NCBI GenBank assembly: GCA_001465935.1
Contig: LNKV01000055.1
Coordinates: forward strand, 186,001 to 250,000
Direction of reading: 5' to 3'
DNA length: 64,000 nt
DNA from: Clarireedia homoeocarpa
Lineage: Eukaryota > Ascomycota > Leotiomycetes > Helotiales > Rutstroemiaceae
Of the stretch, positions 21,723 to 34,861 are shown one piece after another; within the stretch, counting starts at the first letter, position 1, and each line of letters begins with the position of its first letter. The notes beneath the pieces were generated by a model. The model saw only the letters and a program-made list of their open reading frames with translations, ran no database searches and had not been told where the DNA came from. The position numbers and the translations under genes are program-made.

Positions 21723-22463
21723 ATGCCCTCGAGAACTGCTCTATCGCACGAGCACCCCCTCGAAACCTTATGCGAGCCGGTCTTTGATCCCAATTTAATC
21801 TGGATGGAAACAGGTCCAGGAGAAAGTCAGGTGGGGCCATCTCGTCCTGAATGCATCTGTAAACAAACTTCTCTGCAGAACCAGAAAACAACCACAATTC
21901 AAGAAAATTACTCCGCCGCCAGAGGAAAAGGTCTAGCACCGAAAGCTTTCAATTCTAATTACTATCCCATCAATACATTCTATTCTATTTCTTCACATGA
22001 AAACTATCCAACAACGAGGTTTTCTACGCTATCATATTCTGCAGATATCCCTCCTGCGCAATACTCTTTATTCACCGTGGATGATATCACTACTCCTTCA
22101 TCAAACTTCTCACCAAGCCTAACATCGAGCTCCTCGCCAAGCATAACAACAGCTAGCACCACCTGCTCCATTTCTACACCACTATCTCTATGCCCAGATC
22201 CCATCTTCGATCCACTATCTCACATACCAGCCACATACCCAGTCCCGATTCCAGAACCAATCCGATGTTTCGACCACGGCTGCGATGGACGCACATTCTC
22301 GTCCATCGGTAATTACAGGCGGCATATTCGGGAGAAGGCGCGGCGTTCCAAAACTTTTCCGTGTGAGGTCTGCGGACGAAGTTTCACACGATCCACGGCG
22401 CGAAATATGCATCAGAAGACGAGCAAATGTTTAGATGACGTCTTGTTCGGGATAAAGTTCTAG
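21723..22463 (+). CDS. Small C2H2-like zinc-finger protein, possible cluster regulator
   Basis: A 246-aa single-exon protein. Residues ~1-175 are low-complexity Ser/Thr/Pro-rich sequence of the kind seen in fungal activation domains. The C-terminus holds two adjacent zinc fingers. The first is degenerate, C-x4-C then RRHIRE with no clear second His. The second is [20 protein letters not shown] followed by SKC, with spacing C-x2-C-x12-H-x5-C. This pair occurs in small fungal C2H2 transcription factors. It is the nearest regulator-like gene to the NRPS cluster, about 4.1 kb from the first NRPS start, with the efflux transporter between. The known A. nidulans inp cluster also has a dedicated regulator (scpR, as I recall). 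A role in regulating this cluster is inference. A later ATG within the frame could be the true start. Confidence 0.7.
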   Translation: MPSRTALSHEHPLETLCEPVFDPNLIWMETGPGESQVGPSRPECICKQTSLQNQKTTTIQENYSAARGKGLAPKAFNSNYYPINTFYSISSHENYPTTRFSTLSYSADIPPAQYSLFTVDDITTPSSNFSPSLTSSSSPSITTASTTCSISTPLSLCPDPIFDPLSHIPATYPVPIPEPIRCFDHGCDGRTFSSIGNYRRHIREKARRSKTFPCEVCGRSFTRSTARNMHQKTSKCLDDVLFGIKF

Positions 22464-23241
22464 ACAGTACTTGCTGCGCCAAACTCTGAACAAGTCGGAG
22501 TGCTAAGAAATATAGGAGCGCCGCACGTCGATTCGTGGGAGTGCAGAAATCAGGACTTGTCTCTCACCGTGTTTCATGCATCCTCGCTACATGAAAACTA
22601 TTTGATATTTGGCGAAGCTGGAGTGCTGCACCGGAAGGAATCCTTCGATTTAAGAGGGTATAACTCGTTGGCGGGCGGCAGCGATCCCAACCAGATTCAA
22701 TATCTATATTCTGATTCAACATACCGAGTTAAAAAAAAAGAATATACATAGTATTTTCAAGTATATCGATGCCTCAAATTGGGCCATCTTCTGTCACCTT
22801 GTGAAGCAGAATCTAGAACACCTTAGAACTGTCGAATCTAACCCACATGATTGGGTAAAAGAATTCGCAGAGCAACAGCGCTATATTAGCTGAATTTCTT
22901 GGCCCTTTTTATAGGAAATGAAAATGGTTACATTTTTATTTCAGAACAAAATCAACTTTATGAACCATGTGCCTGCAATACCTGATTTGCTTGAAAACAT
23001 GTATTAGCGAACTTTTATATACAACATGCAAAACTCCCAGAGCTTTCTAGAACCACCTAGTAAATTCTAGTGTTCATGGCGTCGCCTTCCAAGGTGGAAT
23101 AACCCTCATCTGGCTGCTTATCCTACAATAATCAACGCCAAGATCTTGCTGGTAGAGCCCCAGGTATTTTTCTGATCTCTCCATTCAGATTTTAACTGTG
23201 TTTCAAAAGAATTCACAGGCTCTTTTCCGTACCACTCAGAG
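22464..23241. other. Intergenic spacer
   Basis: A convergent spacer between the zinc-finger gene (+) and the MFS transporter (-). A short frame at 22500-22751 has no support. No repeats were noticed. Confidence 0.5.
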
Positions 23242-25406
23242 CTACGTTCGCGATTCCGGTTGGTCTGCCAGCCTCTCTATACTGCCCAAAGTCATCGTAT
23301 CCGCAGATTCTGTCTGCACGGCTTTCTTGGCATCTTCTGGCGGACTGACATGCACCCACTCCATGCCTGTAATTCCAATTACCGAGAAAGTCGCAAGGGC
23401 GAGAGAAAGATATAGTGCGTGTGTTACAGCCTTGCTGTAGAGTGCTAGCAATATATTGACATACTCTGATGGCACCGAATTTCTTAAATCAATTGCACCG
23501 GTATTAAGAACCTTACTTTGATCCAATTGAGGTATTGATGATGACACGCTTGATGTGAGAGATACTGTGAAAATTGTGTTTGCTGCAGATAGCGCGATCG
23601 TGCCTCCCAGAGTCTGCGCCAGAACCATCAATGAAACCCCGATGGATACATCATCGATATCCAAGATAGTCTGCGCCGCGAGGACGGTCTGCTGAAGCGC
23701 AACACCAATGCCGACGCCAGCGGGTACTTGATAGCCTAGGATAAGCCTAATCGGGGAATCATATTTGAGGGTAGTGAGAATGCCCATACCGACGGACATA
23801 GAAATGGTGGCGAAGATCATGGAGGGCACATAGTAGCCTATAACTGGGACTAGCACTCCAGAAATGATGTTGAATACAATGGCGGAGATAATGATGGGGA
23901 GAAGATTGACGGCTGCTTTTATGACCGAGAAATTTCGGACTGCCTGGAGCCAGATTGGAAGCTGGGGTTGAATGTTAGATGTGATGTAGGAAGAGAGAGA
24001 AGAATAAATAGCTTACCCAATACTGTAGTATGAACCCCGCACCTGAAGTACAGAATGAGTACATCATGCCGAAAAAAATGCTCCTACGGGTGACTATTCT
24101 AAGGGGCACAAGACCTGTGTTCTTTTTGCGAATCTGCATGAATATAAAGACACCTAAGAGTAACCCGAAGAGGATAAGTAGTACGATGATACGGGCATTT
24201 TTCCAGGCGTACGTCGAGCCTCCCCATTGCAAAGCAATCAATAGACAGACGATTGAAGCCAAGAATATCGCGAATGATGGGAGATCTAGTTTCGCTACAT
24301 TCTCTCTCCAGTGGGATTTCTTGGGTGGTTTTAAATGCACCATGAATATTGTTGCAAGGAAAGTTGGGACGGACATGATTGGATTCATCCAGAAGATCCT
24401 GGTGACAATTAGATATTGTTGATCTTTCTGCGCCGAGAAAAGAGGCTTACCATCGCCAAGTTGTCTTAGCAATAATTGCACCACCAACAAGTGGGCCACA
24501 GAGAAAAGAAACACCAGAGATTGCACCAAGGATACCATTGAAAGGGGCGAGCTTCGCGCGAGGTAGCGAATGTGACATTATCGTTAGTACTCCAGAAAGA
24601 ATCCCACCAGCACCAATTCCTGCAATGACACGTCCACTGGGGATAAATCAGTATTGATTTTATGGAATGAAACAGGTTTGGTAGAACTGACAAGATAAAT
24701 CCAATCGAGTTTGGTGCCAAAGCACAAATGATAGACCCAAGCTCAAGGACAGCAAGGGCAGAGAGAAAAATCAGCTTTACAGAGAGCATCGAGTAGAGTT
24801 TGCCGAAGAGGAGCTGGGAAGTGCAATCCTGTACACCAAGGTTAGCTTAGTGGAGAGCTTAAGGAGACCTTCTGTGATGCCTAGGTTTTTACACACTGTA
24901 AATAAATATGCCGATCCATACCTAGCAGATTCAATTGTTAGCAACGATGAATGGTATATTGAAGAAATGATGAAAAATTCTTACCATCCAATATCGGCCA
25001 ATGAATTGAACTCATCTGTAATTGTGGGAAGTGCCTTTAAAGTGCTTTTAGTCACGAAAGTGCAGACGTCCTTGAATTTAGACTTACTGTCGCAACGACG
25101 ACCTCGTCCTATCCACATCAATCAAAATTGTCAACATCCATTTCGGAAAGTGTTTATTTCATTCCAGCCACACGGAATAATACTCACCAATACAACTTGA
25201 AACACCGCCACACATAGAGAAGCAAACAGCAAGCCAAACTTTAGATGGCCTGGGTAGACAACTTCCTCATCTTCATCTTTAAGTTTCGCTTCGTTACTGG
25301 CTTCTGTATTGTTACCATTCTCTGAGCTGTTGCCCTTGACTTCCTTTTCATTCATTGCTAGATTCGAAGGCATATCTATCAGCGCGCTCTCAGTTGCTGA
25401 TGACAT
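23242..25406 (-). CDS. DHA14-type MFS efflux transporter
   Basis: Predicted 14-helix drug:H+ antiporter at the plasma membrane or vesicles. I read eight exons on the minus strand: 25406-25188, 25108-25088, 25034-24985, 24921-24897, 24828-24692, 24636-24451, 24398-24017 and 23961-23242 (579 aa, phases closed). Exon 2 is only 21 bases. Signatures are LDEVVVATALPTITDEFNSL in helix 1, ADIGWYGSAYLFTDC, RVIAGIGAGGILSG (motif B), FLCGPLVGGA (motif C) and TTWRWIFWMN after it. The acidic, Asn-rich N-terminus is cytosolic. It diverges from the first NRPS gene across 1.16 kb of shared promoter. This position and family fit export of the cluster product and possible secondary self-protection. That role is inferred from context. 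Confidence 0.9.
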
Positions 25407-26570
25407 GATTCAGGTGTTTTCGCACCAATCAAGAGGGGAAGTGTTAGGGTAAGGAGCGCGGGTAGAAGGGCGATGCTATATGTAGATCTCAATCAAGTCA
25501 TGTAGATTTGCGTTGAAGGCTGAAGATAATTTTAACGCATATTTATTGAGGGTTCAATGAAATTGGCGATTTGAACAATGTTCTGCGAGAGAGGCTTACG
25601 TGGGTTGTGCTGCCTCTCCGACTATGCGTAGTTCCGATTGCCTGGTGTTTAGGCTTAAGCCTCAGGCACTGGGTTGAGCTACACTTGCTCCCCACGCAAA
25701 TATCTCGGTAAGCTTTGCTGACGGCCAGGGGCTGCGCGCCAACGGAAGTAGCACGCATTCCTTGGTCTCTCTTTCCTTGGGAGTTATCCTTAGTTTCGTT
25801 CCTTAGTGCGCCCGGCAAGGGGTATGTATGGTAAGTATATCCTTCGCTTTGCTGACTCGTCACGTCTGCACTCGTATTAGTCTATGCTCACGATATGCTT
25901 ACCTTGGAACTGGTGACTTGCGATGTTCAGTTTCGCATTCAGACCGAATCTTGACAAAATGAATTGACAAATCCAGAGTTTACTCAATTTCGAGTGGTCG
26001 GTGTTAGGATCCGATGAACAATAGGCGATTTTCAGGGCTGACTGCATGTGTGATGTTGCAAGGGCACCTTAAACGGTTAGCATGCGCGAGATACGACCCT
26101 GAAATGACTAACTCCCAATTGGGCCTAATACAGTAGATCTCCATCCGTCCTTCTATGTTCACCCAAGGGTTTTACTATTGTCACTCTACCTGTTCTTACT
26201 TCACATCTATGGTGATGCTGGATTCACGCCTCCCCCGGATAATTCCCATGACAAAATGATATAGTACCACGTACTATGCATAATGCCTACTAACTTAGGA
26301 TTACGAGTGGTGAATCTCGTCAGCACCATCAATGAGGATGCGAAGCGCGCCACATTTCCTTCGTTTGTCCTTGGTGCTTTGCTTGGACCTGCGCTGGAAA
26401 ATTGGGAATCCATTTGAAAAGGCCAAGGTCATTGTTCTTGGCCGGAGGAATATCTTAGTATTCTTCAGTCGAACTCTAATTTGAATGATGTTTTGAAAAA
26501 CAGACCTACGAATGTTTATGTCTAGACGTGGAAGTGCAAAAGACTTGATCAAAACCGCTCTTGCTCTTTC
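25407..26570. promoter_or_regulatory. Divergent promoter between efflux pump and NRPS 1
   Basis: 1164 bp from which the MFS transporter (-) and the T-E-C-A-T-C-A-T synthetase (+) diverge. It has no supported gene. A 30-bp imperfect palindrome at 25639-25668 (TGCCTG...AGGCTTAAGCCT...CAGGCA) is the most regulator-site-like feature. No adenylation-domain remnant lies upstream of the NRPS start, so its carrier-first organisation looks genuine. Confidence 0.5.
25639..25668. promoter_or_regulatory. Palindromic candidate operator
   Basis: Nested inverted repeat: outer arms TGCCTG and CAGGCA, inner perfect 12-bp palindrome AGGCTTAAGCCT at 25651-25662. It lies in the bidirectional promoter of the transporter and NRPS 1. 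Function is unknown. Confidence 0.35.
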
Positions 26571-29500
26571 ATGCCTACCATGACCGAACCACTGGTCGAT
26601 GATCCCAACCTTCGCCACGACCGCCAAATCAGCCATTCTTCCGGTCGTGATTATGTCGAGGCTATACTCTCGAACATCACTGCCGATGTCCTCCACGTTG
26701 ATCCCGAAGACCTTGATAGGAGCCGGTCCTTTCTCTCTTTAGGTGGCGATTCAATCACTGCTATTAAAATGATGGCACGATGTAAAGCTAAAGGCATCAC
26801 CCTCAGCGTTTCCGATATGATCGACACAAAAAGTATCACGGAGCTATCCGAAAGAGCTTACAACCAATCGCCGGAATTGGTTGTTGAATCAAAAGAGATT
26901 CGAGATGATGAAAAGACCAACACAGAACGTAGGTTACCGATATTGCATCAACTGTATGCGGAAACCGGGAATACCGAGGCTCGAGTCTTCCGTCTCAATT
27001 CCACTATACGGCATGATGACCTTCAAACCGCTTTGGCGAGCCTTGTCGAGCGACACCCCATACTGTCTGCTAGATTGGCTCAAGTTGAAGGCCATTGGAC
27101 GCTTAAAGCATTGGCAACCACATCTAAGAGCTTTACTCTGGAAATACATGCGGTGGATTCGGATGAGGAAATTGTTCGCTCGGTGTTAAAGTTGAGGAGG
27201 CGACTTACCCGTTCGCAAGCGCCTGTTTTTGGTGCGATTCTTTTTGAGGTGGACTCGGGATTTCGTATGCTCGCACTTGCAGCTCACAGTGCAGTTATGG
27301 ATTCAAAATCCTGGGATATACTTATTACAGAACTGAAACCTCAAATAGATGATGGTTTGACACTGGTTCCCCATACCCATTATTTTCATGAATGGCCATT
27401 GATGGAAATTCCGGATGGAGAAAGTCCAGCTACGAGCGTACAGTCATTTGAGGATGGCTGCCACGTTAATTATGACAAACTCCCCAATGCCGAAATATCC
27501 AGAATAACTTCCAGGCTAGAAATTGGTGGAGCGAAGAACCTGATAATTAACGAGGCAGACACAGCACTTCTCTTTGACCTGTATGGTGAGAATCGGCCTA
27601 TGTCGGCGGACTTAATTCACTCCGCACTAGCTTTTGCAGCCTCTACCATTACAGCAAATGGCATTGAAGACATTGTTTTCTGCGACATCTACGACGGGAG
27701 ACCAAAATTTGAGCCGGAGGACAATCAGGATACTATTGGCTGTTTTGATTCACTCTCACAACTTCACACACGTCTTTTCCCGTCTGAGGATGATGTTCAG
27801 CTGCTTGAAAAAATGAAAAATTTCGGCAGTGCTCGTTCTAAACATTTGGAAGATGGAGTAGCATTGCGACCACACTCAGCTCCATTAACACCACCCTCAG
27901 AGTTAGCCAGGCATACCGTAGTTCTTGACACCCGTCGGCTTAAAAACCATTTCATCATCTCCAGAGAGTCAGAAATATCCAGTTTGGCTATGGTTTCAGA
28001 TTCTAGGCTCTCTGTGCTCAGGCAAAACGATTCGCCTATCCTCTCAGTATCATTATTGCCTACGAGAAACGCAACAGAGCTTACTTTTCTCGGGAATACT
28101 AAATGGCACGAAAGTTACGATCTCGATGATTTTGTACACGTCTTTAAAGCATCAATTTCTGGAATTATGAGGCGACTACGAAACAGCCATGGGAGTGTGG
28201 AGGTTAAGGATTTTCTCCTACCAGCGTTTCAAGAACAAGCTCTGGAAGGTCTTGACGAATCCGCTTCAAAGCAGATTTTATCCTCTGGAAGACACAAAAT
28301 CCAGTCAGTATTTCCCTGCTCGCCTTTACAAGAGGGGTTGTTGATCAGTCAATCTACGAACCCATCGATATATCAGTGTTGTTTTGTCCTCAAATTCACT
28401 AGTTATCCTCTGGGTCTTCCAATTAGTGCTCGGCAAATTGCTTCGGCGTGGCGAGAGGTGGTAAAAAGACATCCTATTCTTCGAACAGTTTTCTTTGGAA
28501 GTTCCATCCGACCTGGCCACTTTGATCAAGCGGTTTTAGATGAATTTGAGCCATCTATAGAGTTCTATGAATGGAAAAATTCGATGCGAGCAAAGTTTAG
28601 CTCCTATGAACCCGTCATCTTTGAGCCTTTCATAGTCCCACACCGTGCTCATCTTGCACAGGCAGGCACCGATGAAGTATATATGAAATTGGAGATCTCA
28701 CATGCCCTCATTGATGGTCAATCAACTGATGTAATTCTCCGAGATCTCTCTGCGGCATATCGAGGTGTGCATTTCTCAACTACGGCACTCCGATACGACG
28801 AATTTGTCAAATATCAGAGTCAATCGTCAATTGATCCGTCTCGTGACTTTTGGTCGAAATACCTCTCGGATGTACAACCCACCTTCCTCCCAATGGACCG
28901 AGGCCACGAAACAATGTCAAATTTCGATACTTTACAAGAGAGGCTGGAATTTGATGACGGATTCCTCTCTGGATTTTGTAGCCAGTACGGGGTGACCTTG
29001 TCAAACGTCTGCCAATTGGCTTGGGGGCTTGTGCTACGGTCATTCATTGGAGACCATGTTGCTTTTTCTTATGTGACTTCAGGAAGATCAGCAAATATAG
29101 AGGGACTTCATGATGCTATTGGACCGTTTGTGGAAACATTAATTTGCAACTTGAAATTCGATGGTGCTACTACAGTCGAAAGTATGCTGAGACAGATTTC
29201 CCGAGACTCTTTCGAGGCTTTATCACAACCTTACAGACCAGATTCTGAAAGCCAAAAATCTGCAAGGCAACTTGGTAACACAACGATGTCGTTTCAAAGA
29301 GCGCTGGATATGAGAGCTCCCACACAATCTGCATTTCATGTGTCTATCCTTGAGAAATCGAATCCAACAGATGTAAGTTGCGAGACCTAACAAATTTCCG
29401 GCATGTCACTAATGATTCCGCATAGTATGACATTGCGCTCGGCATTGAAGCGCACCCCAACGCATTGATGATTGACCTGGACTATTGGAGATCGAGAATG

Positions 29501-32500
29501 AGTCCCGGAAATGCTAAAGTTGTTCTCAAGACCTTCAAGCAAGCTATTCTTGCAGTACTTCAGACGCCATCTGGAGCAAGCTCAGAAATCTCGCTTCTAG
29601 GTACTGAAGACAAAACCAGATTACAACATTGGAATCAGGAGTTTCCAAGCGCAATGCAATACTGCCTTCATGAGAAGATTGAAGAGATTGCAAAAGAACA
29701 AGCGGATGCTCTAGCTATATGCGCGTGGGATGGCAACTTGACATATAGCGAACTCACTGCCACGGCTGCAAAACTTGCCCACCACCTTGTGGAACTTGGT
29801 GTTGTTCCCGAATCAATGGTCGGCTTGTGTATGGATAAATCTAAGTGGGCTATAGTTAGTATGCTTGCCATCCTTCAGGCTGGTGGGGTAGTAGTTCCGC
29901 TTGGAAATACACATCCTCTGACTCGAATTGACACGATTTTAAGCGACACGAAGGCCAACCTAATCTTGGTCGATGGAACTCATGGAAAACGTCTCGCTAA
30001 TCTCGATCATGAACCGCTGCTACTTGAAATCAACGAATCACTGCTAGCATCATTACCGTCCAACACATCCACTCCAAGCACTACGGTCACTCCTGACAAT
30101 GTAGCTTGGGTGATCTTCACATCTGGCAGTACAGGAACGCCTAAAGGAGTCTTGCTTGAGCATAAATCATTGTCTACAAGTGTAAAGGCTCATGGGTCTG
30201 CATTTGGGGTGAACCGCGAAACACGCTCTGCACAGTTTGCAGCCTATACGTTTGATGTTAGCATTTCTGATATTTTTACCACTCTACATCACGGCGGCTG
30301 TGTGTGCGTGTTTTCTGAGGAAAGTAGAATGAACAATTTGACGAAATCCTTAGTTGACCTGGAAGTCAATTACGTTAACTTGACTCCTACAGTGATGAGA
30401 CTTTTGGATCCTGCGAGCACTCCCCTAATCAAGACTGCTGTCGTTGGAGGCGAGCCGCTAGACCCGCAACTCGTTGAAAGGTGGGCGAGTCAAGCAACAG
30501 TCATCAACTCTTACGGTCCATCCGAATGCGCAATCATTTCCACTTGTTATTCCGTCAGTGACCCAGCTGAGGCATCGATCGTGGGTTTCCCTATAGCTAC
30601 TCGACTATGGGTTACTGAGTTGACAAATCCAAACCGGTTATGCCCAATCGGGGTTCCAGGGGAACTGTTAATTGATGGACCCCTACTTGCTCGAGGGTAT
30701 CTAAATGACTCTAAGAAGACTGAAGCCAGTTTTATCACGAATCCATCATTTGCGACAGATTTAGGACTTCCAGCAGATCTGCGGTTCTATCGTACAGGCG
30801 ACTTGGTACGACAGAATGAAAATGGCTCCCTTACACATCTAGGACGCCGCGATACACAAGTCAAGATCCGTGGCCAGAGAGTCGAAATCGGCGAGATTGA
30901 GCATTGGGTTACCAGCTTTCTCAATAACACACGAATGGTGGCCGTGTTGGTCACTAATCAAGGGCAGAAGCATGAGCAGATTGGCTTAGCTGCAGTAATC
31001 GAATTCAGCCACGATAATGTTCACTGCAACGGAAATATCACAGATAATGGGCTTTTGGCACCGACCCAAGAGCTTCGTAAAACATTCGATGAGCTCCGCA
31101 CTTCCCTATTCGAAGTGCTTCCTGCATACATGGTACCAAGCTTGTACATACCTATTCTCAAAATGCCTCTGAATCCATCAAACAAACTCGATAGGAGGGC
31201 GCTGAGGCAATTGATAGAGTCTATTGATACAAGTTATTTGTACCAGTACTCGACAACTAAGAAAGCCGCTGTTTCAACAGATACGGAACGCCAGTTACAA
31301 ACACTTTGGAGCCAGGTTTTAGGCATAAGGAAGGACAATGTTGGTGCGGATGATCATTTCCTCCAAATAGGAGGCGATTCTGTTGCGGCAATTCGTATTG
31401 TGGCAGCTGCACGCGAAAGTCAGCTTCCAGTACAGTTATCGGTGGCGGACATTCTCCAACATCCACGACTATCCGAGCTTGCACAACTGCTGGATACTAG
31501 ATCCCGTGACTCGGGTATTCAGCCGGAGCTGCTAGATGCAATTCCCTTCAGTTTATGGAGAGAAGTGTCCGAAAAGGAGCCATGGGAAATCAAAGAACAG
31601 TTAGACCATGTAGCTTTGCAATGTGGTGTGGGAGCAAACCAGATTGAAGACGTTTATCCATGCACGCCGTTACAAGAAGGTTTAATTGCCATGACAGCAA
31701 GACAGCCGACTGCCTATATCAGCCGTCAAGTGTTCTCGCTTGCAGACACGATAGATATAGAACGCTTCCAGGCAGCGTGGCAGAGATTAGCTGTATCAGC
31801 ACCAATACTTCGCACTCGTATCTTGTTCAAATCACAGAGCACTTCCTTACAAGTTGTCATTCGAGATAAATTTCAGTGGAGGCATGATTCGTCTCTAGAG
31901 AGCTACATCAAGGAAAGCTGCGGTACTAGTATGGCGCCAGGAATGCCTTTGAATGAGTTTGGCCTCGTCGAGGAAGCTTCTGGCAAGCGGTTCTTTGTTT
32001 GGAATTCACACCACAGCACCTATGACGGTTGGAGTATGAACTTGATGCTAAAACAGGTGGCTGAAATCTACCATCATAACACTGTGCCTCGTTTTATTCC
32101 TTACACGAGATTCATCCGATATCTTGCAGAGGAGGACCAAGAGGCTACGAAAAATTACTGGCAAGCTCAGCTCCAGGGTGACGTAGTAGCAGACTTCCCT
32201 GCACTACCAAGCGCCAACTACCACCCGCGTCCACGACAGCGGGTTGAGAAACGTTTCGATCTAAATAAGCATGATCGCAATGGTGTAATAATGTCTGATG
32301 TACTTCGTGCCGCTTGGGCACTCGTTCTAGCCCAGCACACCGGTACCAGCGACCCAGTTTTCGTTGTTGCATTATCCGGACGTGATGCTCCAGTATCTGA
32401 AATAGCCAACCTCCCGGCGCCCACATTCACAACAGCACCTTTACGTATCCACATCGATGGTGCAATGAGCACAGGAGACTTTCTAGAAACCATTCAACAG

Positions 32501-34861
32501 CAGCGAATTAAAATGATCGCACATCAACATACTGGTTTACAGCGTATCAAAAAACTTCTTCTAGATCAGGAGACTCCTCTTAATCTGGGAAATCTCTTTG
32601 TTATACAGCAGGCTGCTGAGAGTGAGGTCTCAACAGGAATCTCAGGAATGCAGTCAGAGCAAATCGAAATGGAAGAATTTGATAGTTATGGCCTGAATAT
32701 CGAGTGTTTTCTCGGCTCGGATTCCATGACTGTGGATGTTCGCTTTGATGAAATTGTTATTCCGACAGCCCAAGTTGAGCGCATGCTAGAGCAGCTCGCC
32801 TTTGTGACAGAACAGCTCTCCGACTCCGCAAAAACCAATCGCAGAGTGGACGAAATAGAATATGTGAGCTCCAAAGATATCCAGCAAATAAAGGAATGGA
32901 ATAAGATATTACCGTCTCCTGTCAAAATTTGCATACATCAACAGGTAGCAGATATGGCCAAGCTTCAACCCGATGCTTTAGCAGTGTATGCATGGGATGG
33001 GGACTTGAATTATGCTGAACTAGTTGCACATGCCGCCACGCTTAGCCATTATCTACTCCAATTGGATTTTGGTGTAGGTCCTGAGACAATGATTGGACTC
33101 TGCATGGATAAATCGAAGTGGGCGGTAGTGTCAATGCTAGCTATTCTACAAACTGGAGCAGCGGTTGTACCTCTTGGTGTCAATCATCCGACAACACGCA
33201 TTGACGGCATCATGAGCGACACTGGCGCTCGCATTATACTTGTTGATCAAGCACAAGCAGAACGTTTAAGAGGCTTGTCCGGGGAACTTATCGAGGTTAA
33301 CTCAGCGCTACTGGACTCTCTTCAGCCCAAGAGCCAACCTCCAAGTACAAATGTGACATCCGACAACGCCGCCTGGGTTATATTTACGTCTGGTAGTACC
33401 GGAATACCTAAAGGTGTAGTGCTAGAGCACAAAGCCCTCGCTACTAGCATACGGACCTATGGGCAGGCTTGTGGTTTGGGCCCTGGTAGTCGCGTTTTTC
33501 AATTCGCTGCTCATACCTTTGATGTTGCGATTCAAGACTGCTTCACGACACTCGCCTGGGGTGGAACGGTATGTATCTCCTCGGAAGATGATCGTATGAA
33601 TAACCTAGCTGCCGCAATGCGATCTGCGGGCGTTAATTTTGTGACTTTGACTCCCACAGTTGCACGATTAATCACACCATCTGAAGTACCAACTTTAAGG
33701 ACATTGGCTCTGGTTGGCGAAGCTGCGCAAAAAGAAGTTGTGGAGACATGGTATAAGCATGTCAGAGTGCTCAATTTGTATGGTCCATCGGAGTGCTCGA
33801 TTAACTCCACTTGCAGCGGACAAATTATGGACCCAGGGCAAGCACTCAATATTGGATACGCAATGGGGACTCGAGTTTGGGTGACTCAGCCAACGAATCC
33901 AGACCAATTATGTCCTATTGGAGTACCGGGCGAGCTTTTAATTGAAGGACCTCAGCTTGCTCGAGGATATCTGAAGGATGATGAGAAAACTGCAGCATCT
34001 TTCATTACAGATCCAAAATTCAGCTTAAATACAGAACTAGGACTAAAACCTGGCTGTCGTTTCTATCGTAGTGGGGATTTAGCTCGGCAAAATGAAGACG
34101 GCTCCTTCACATATCTCAGTCGCCGAGACACACAAGTTAAGCTTCGGGGCCAACGAGTTGAGATTGGCGAAATCGAATTTTGGGTTTCCAAGAAACAACC
34201 AGATGCTGGACTTGTGGCAGTATTAGTTGCTAACAAGGGGGAAAGAGACAAGCAAATACTTGTTGCAGTTATCGAGCTGGCAAATGGCAGTCGACATCAT
34301 GTTGTTCCGACGGCGAATGATGTCGCTAACGATTTCCTCCTGCCTTCCACCGATGAGCTTCGTGAAGAGTTCAATCATCTTCGAACAGAGCTACTTGAAG
34401 TTCTCCCGGCATACATGGTTCCCAACATCTTTCTCCCCGTATCCCAGCTTGCTCTCAATCCCTCCGGAAAACTCGATCGCAAAGCGGTACAAACCCTCAT
34501 CAACAGCATTGAAACAAGCAAGTTATTAAGCTATGCTCCTACACAAATAAAAACTGCTCCATCCACAGATATTGAACGGCAGCTCGTGGAACTTTGGGGT
34601 CAAGTTCTAGGCAAGGACGTTGAAGTGGGTACACGGGATAACTTCTTCCAAATTGGTGGTGATTCTGTTACTGCGATGCGAATTGTGGCTGCGGCGCGTA
34701 GTACAAAGCTTCGTTTGACTGTGGCGGATATTTTTAATTATCCGCGATTAGCGGAATTGGCGGGTGTGCTTGAGGGCCGTAAGAGTGGTGAAGAGATGGA
34801 ACTGATTGAGGAGGTGGAGTCAGAGCCGTTTGAATTGTGGAAAGAGGCAATTGGATTGTAG
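26571..34861 (+). CDS. Non-ribosomal peptide synthetase 1, T-E*-C-A-T-C-A-T
   Basis: A 2745-aa synthetase in two exons (26571-29372 and 29426-34861). Domains in order (residues approximate): carrier T0 with FLSLGGDSITAIK, Ser61; an epimerase/condensation-like domain ~120-545 whose HHxxxD motif reads HSAVMDSKSW, second His replaced by Ser; C1 ~575-1000 with HALIDG; A1 ~1010-1530 with FTSGSTGTPKG; T1 with IGGDSVAAIR; C2 with SHHSTYDGW; A2 with FTSGSTGIPKG; T2 with QIGGDSVTAMR; then it stops without a release domain. It therefore adds two amino acids to something loaded on T0 and passes the chain on in trans. My hand alignment to GrsA gives specificity residues DVSNVGSIIK for A1 and DVQTAVLINK for A2; I cannot assign substrates. 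It is tail-to-tail with NRPS 2, which carries the expected third module and release domain. Confidence 0.92.

Noticed and set aside
21131..21787. 218-codon frame before the zinc-finger gene
   Set aside because: No recognisable family, overlaps the better supported zinc-finger frame, and borders a decayed transposon; treated as chance or relic.
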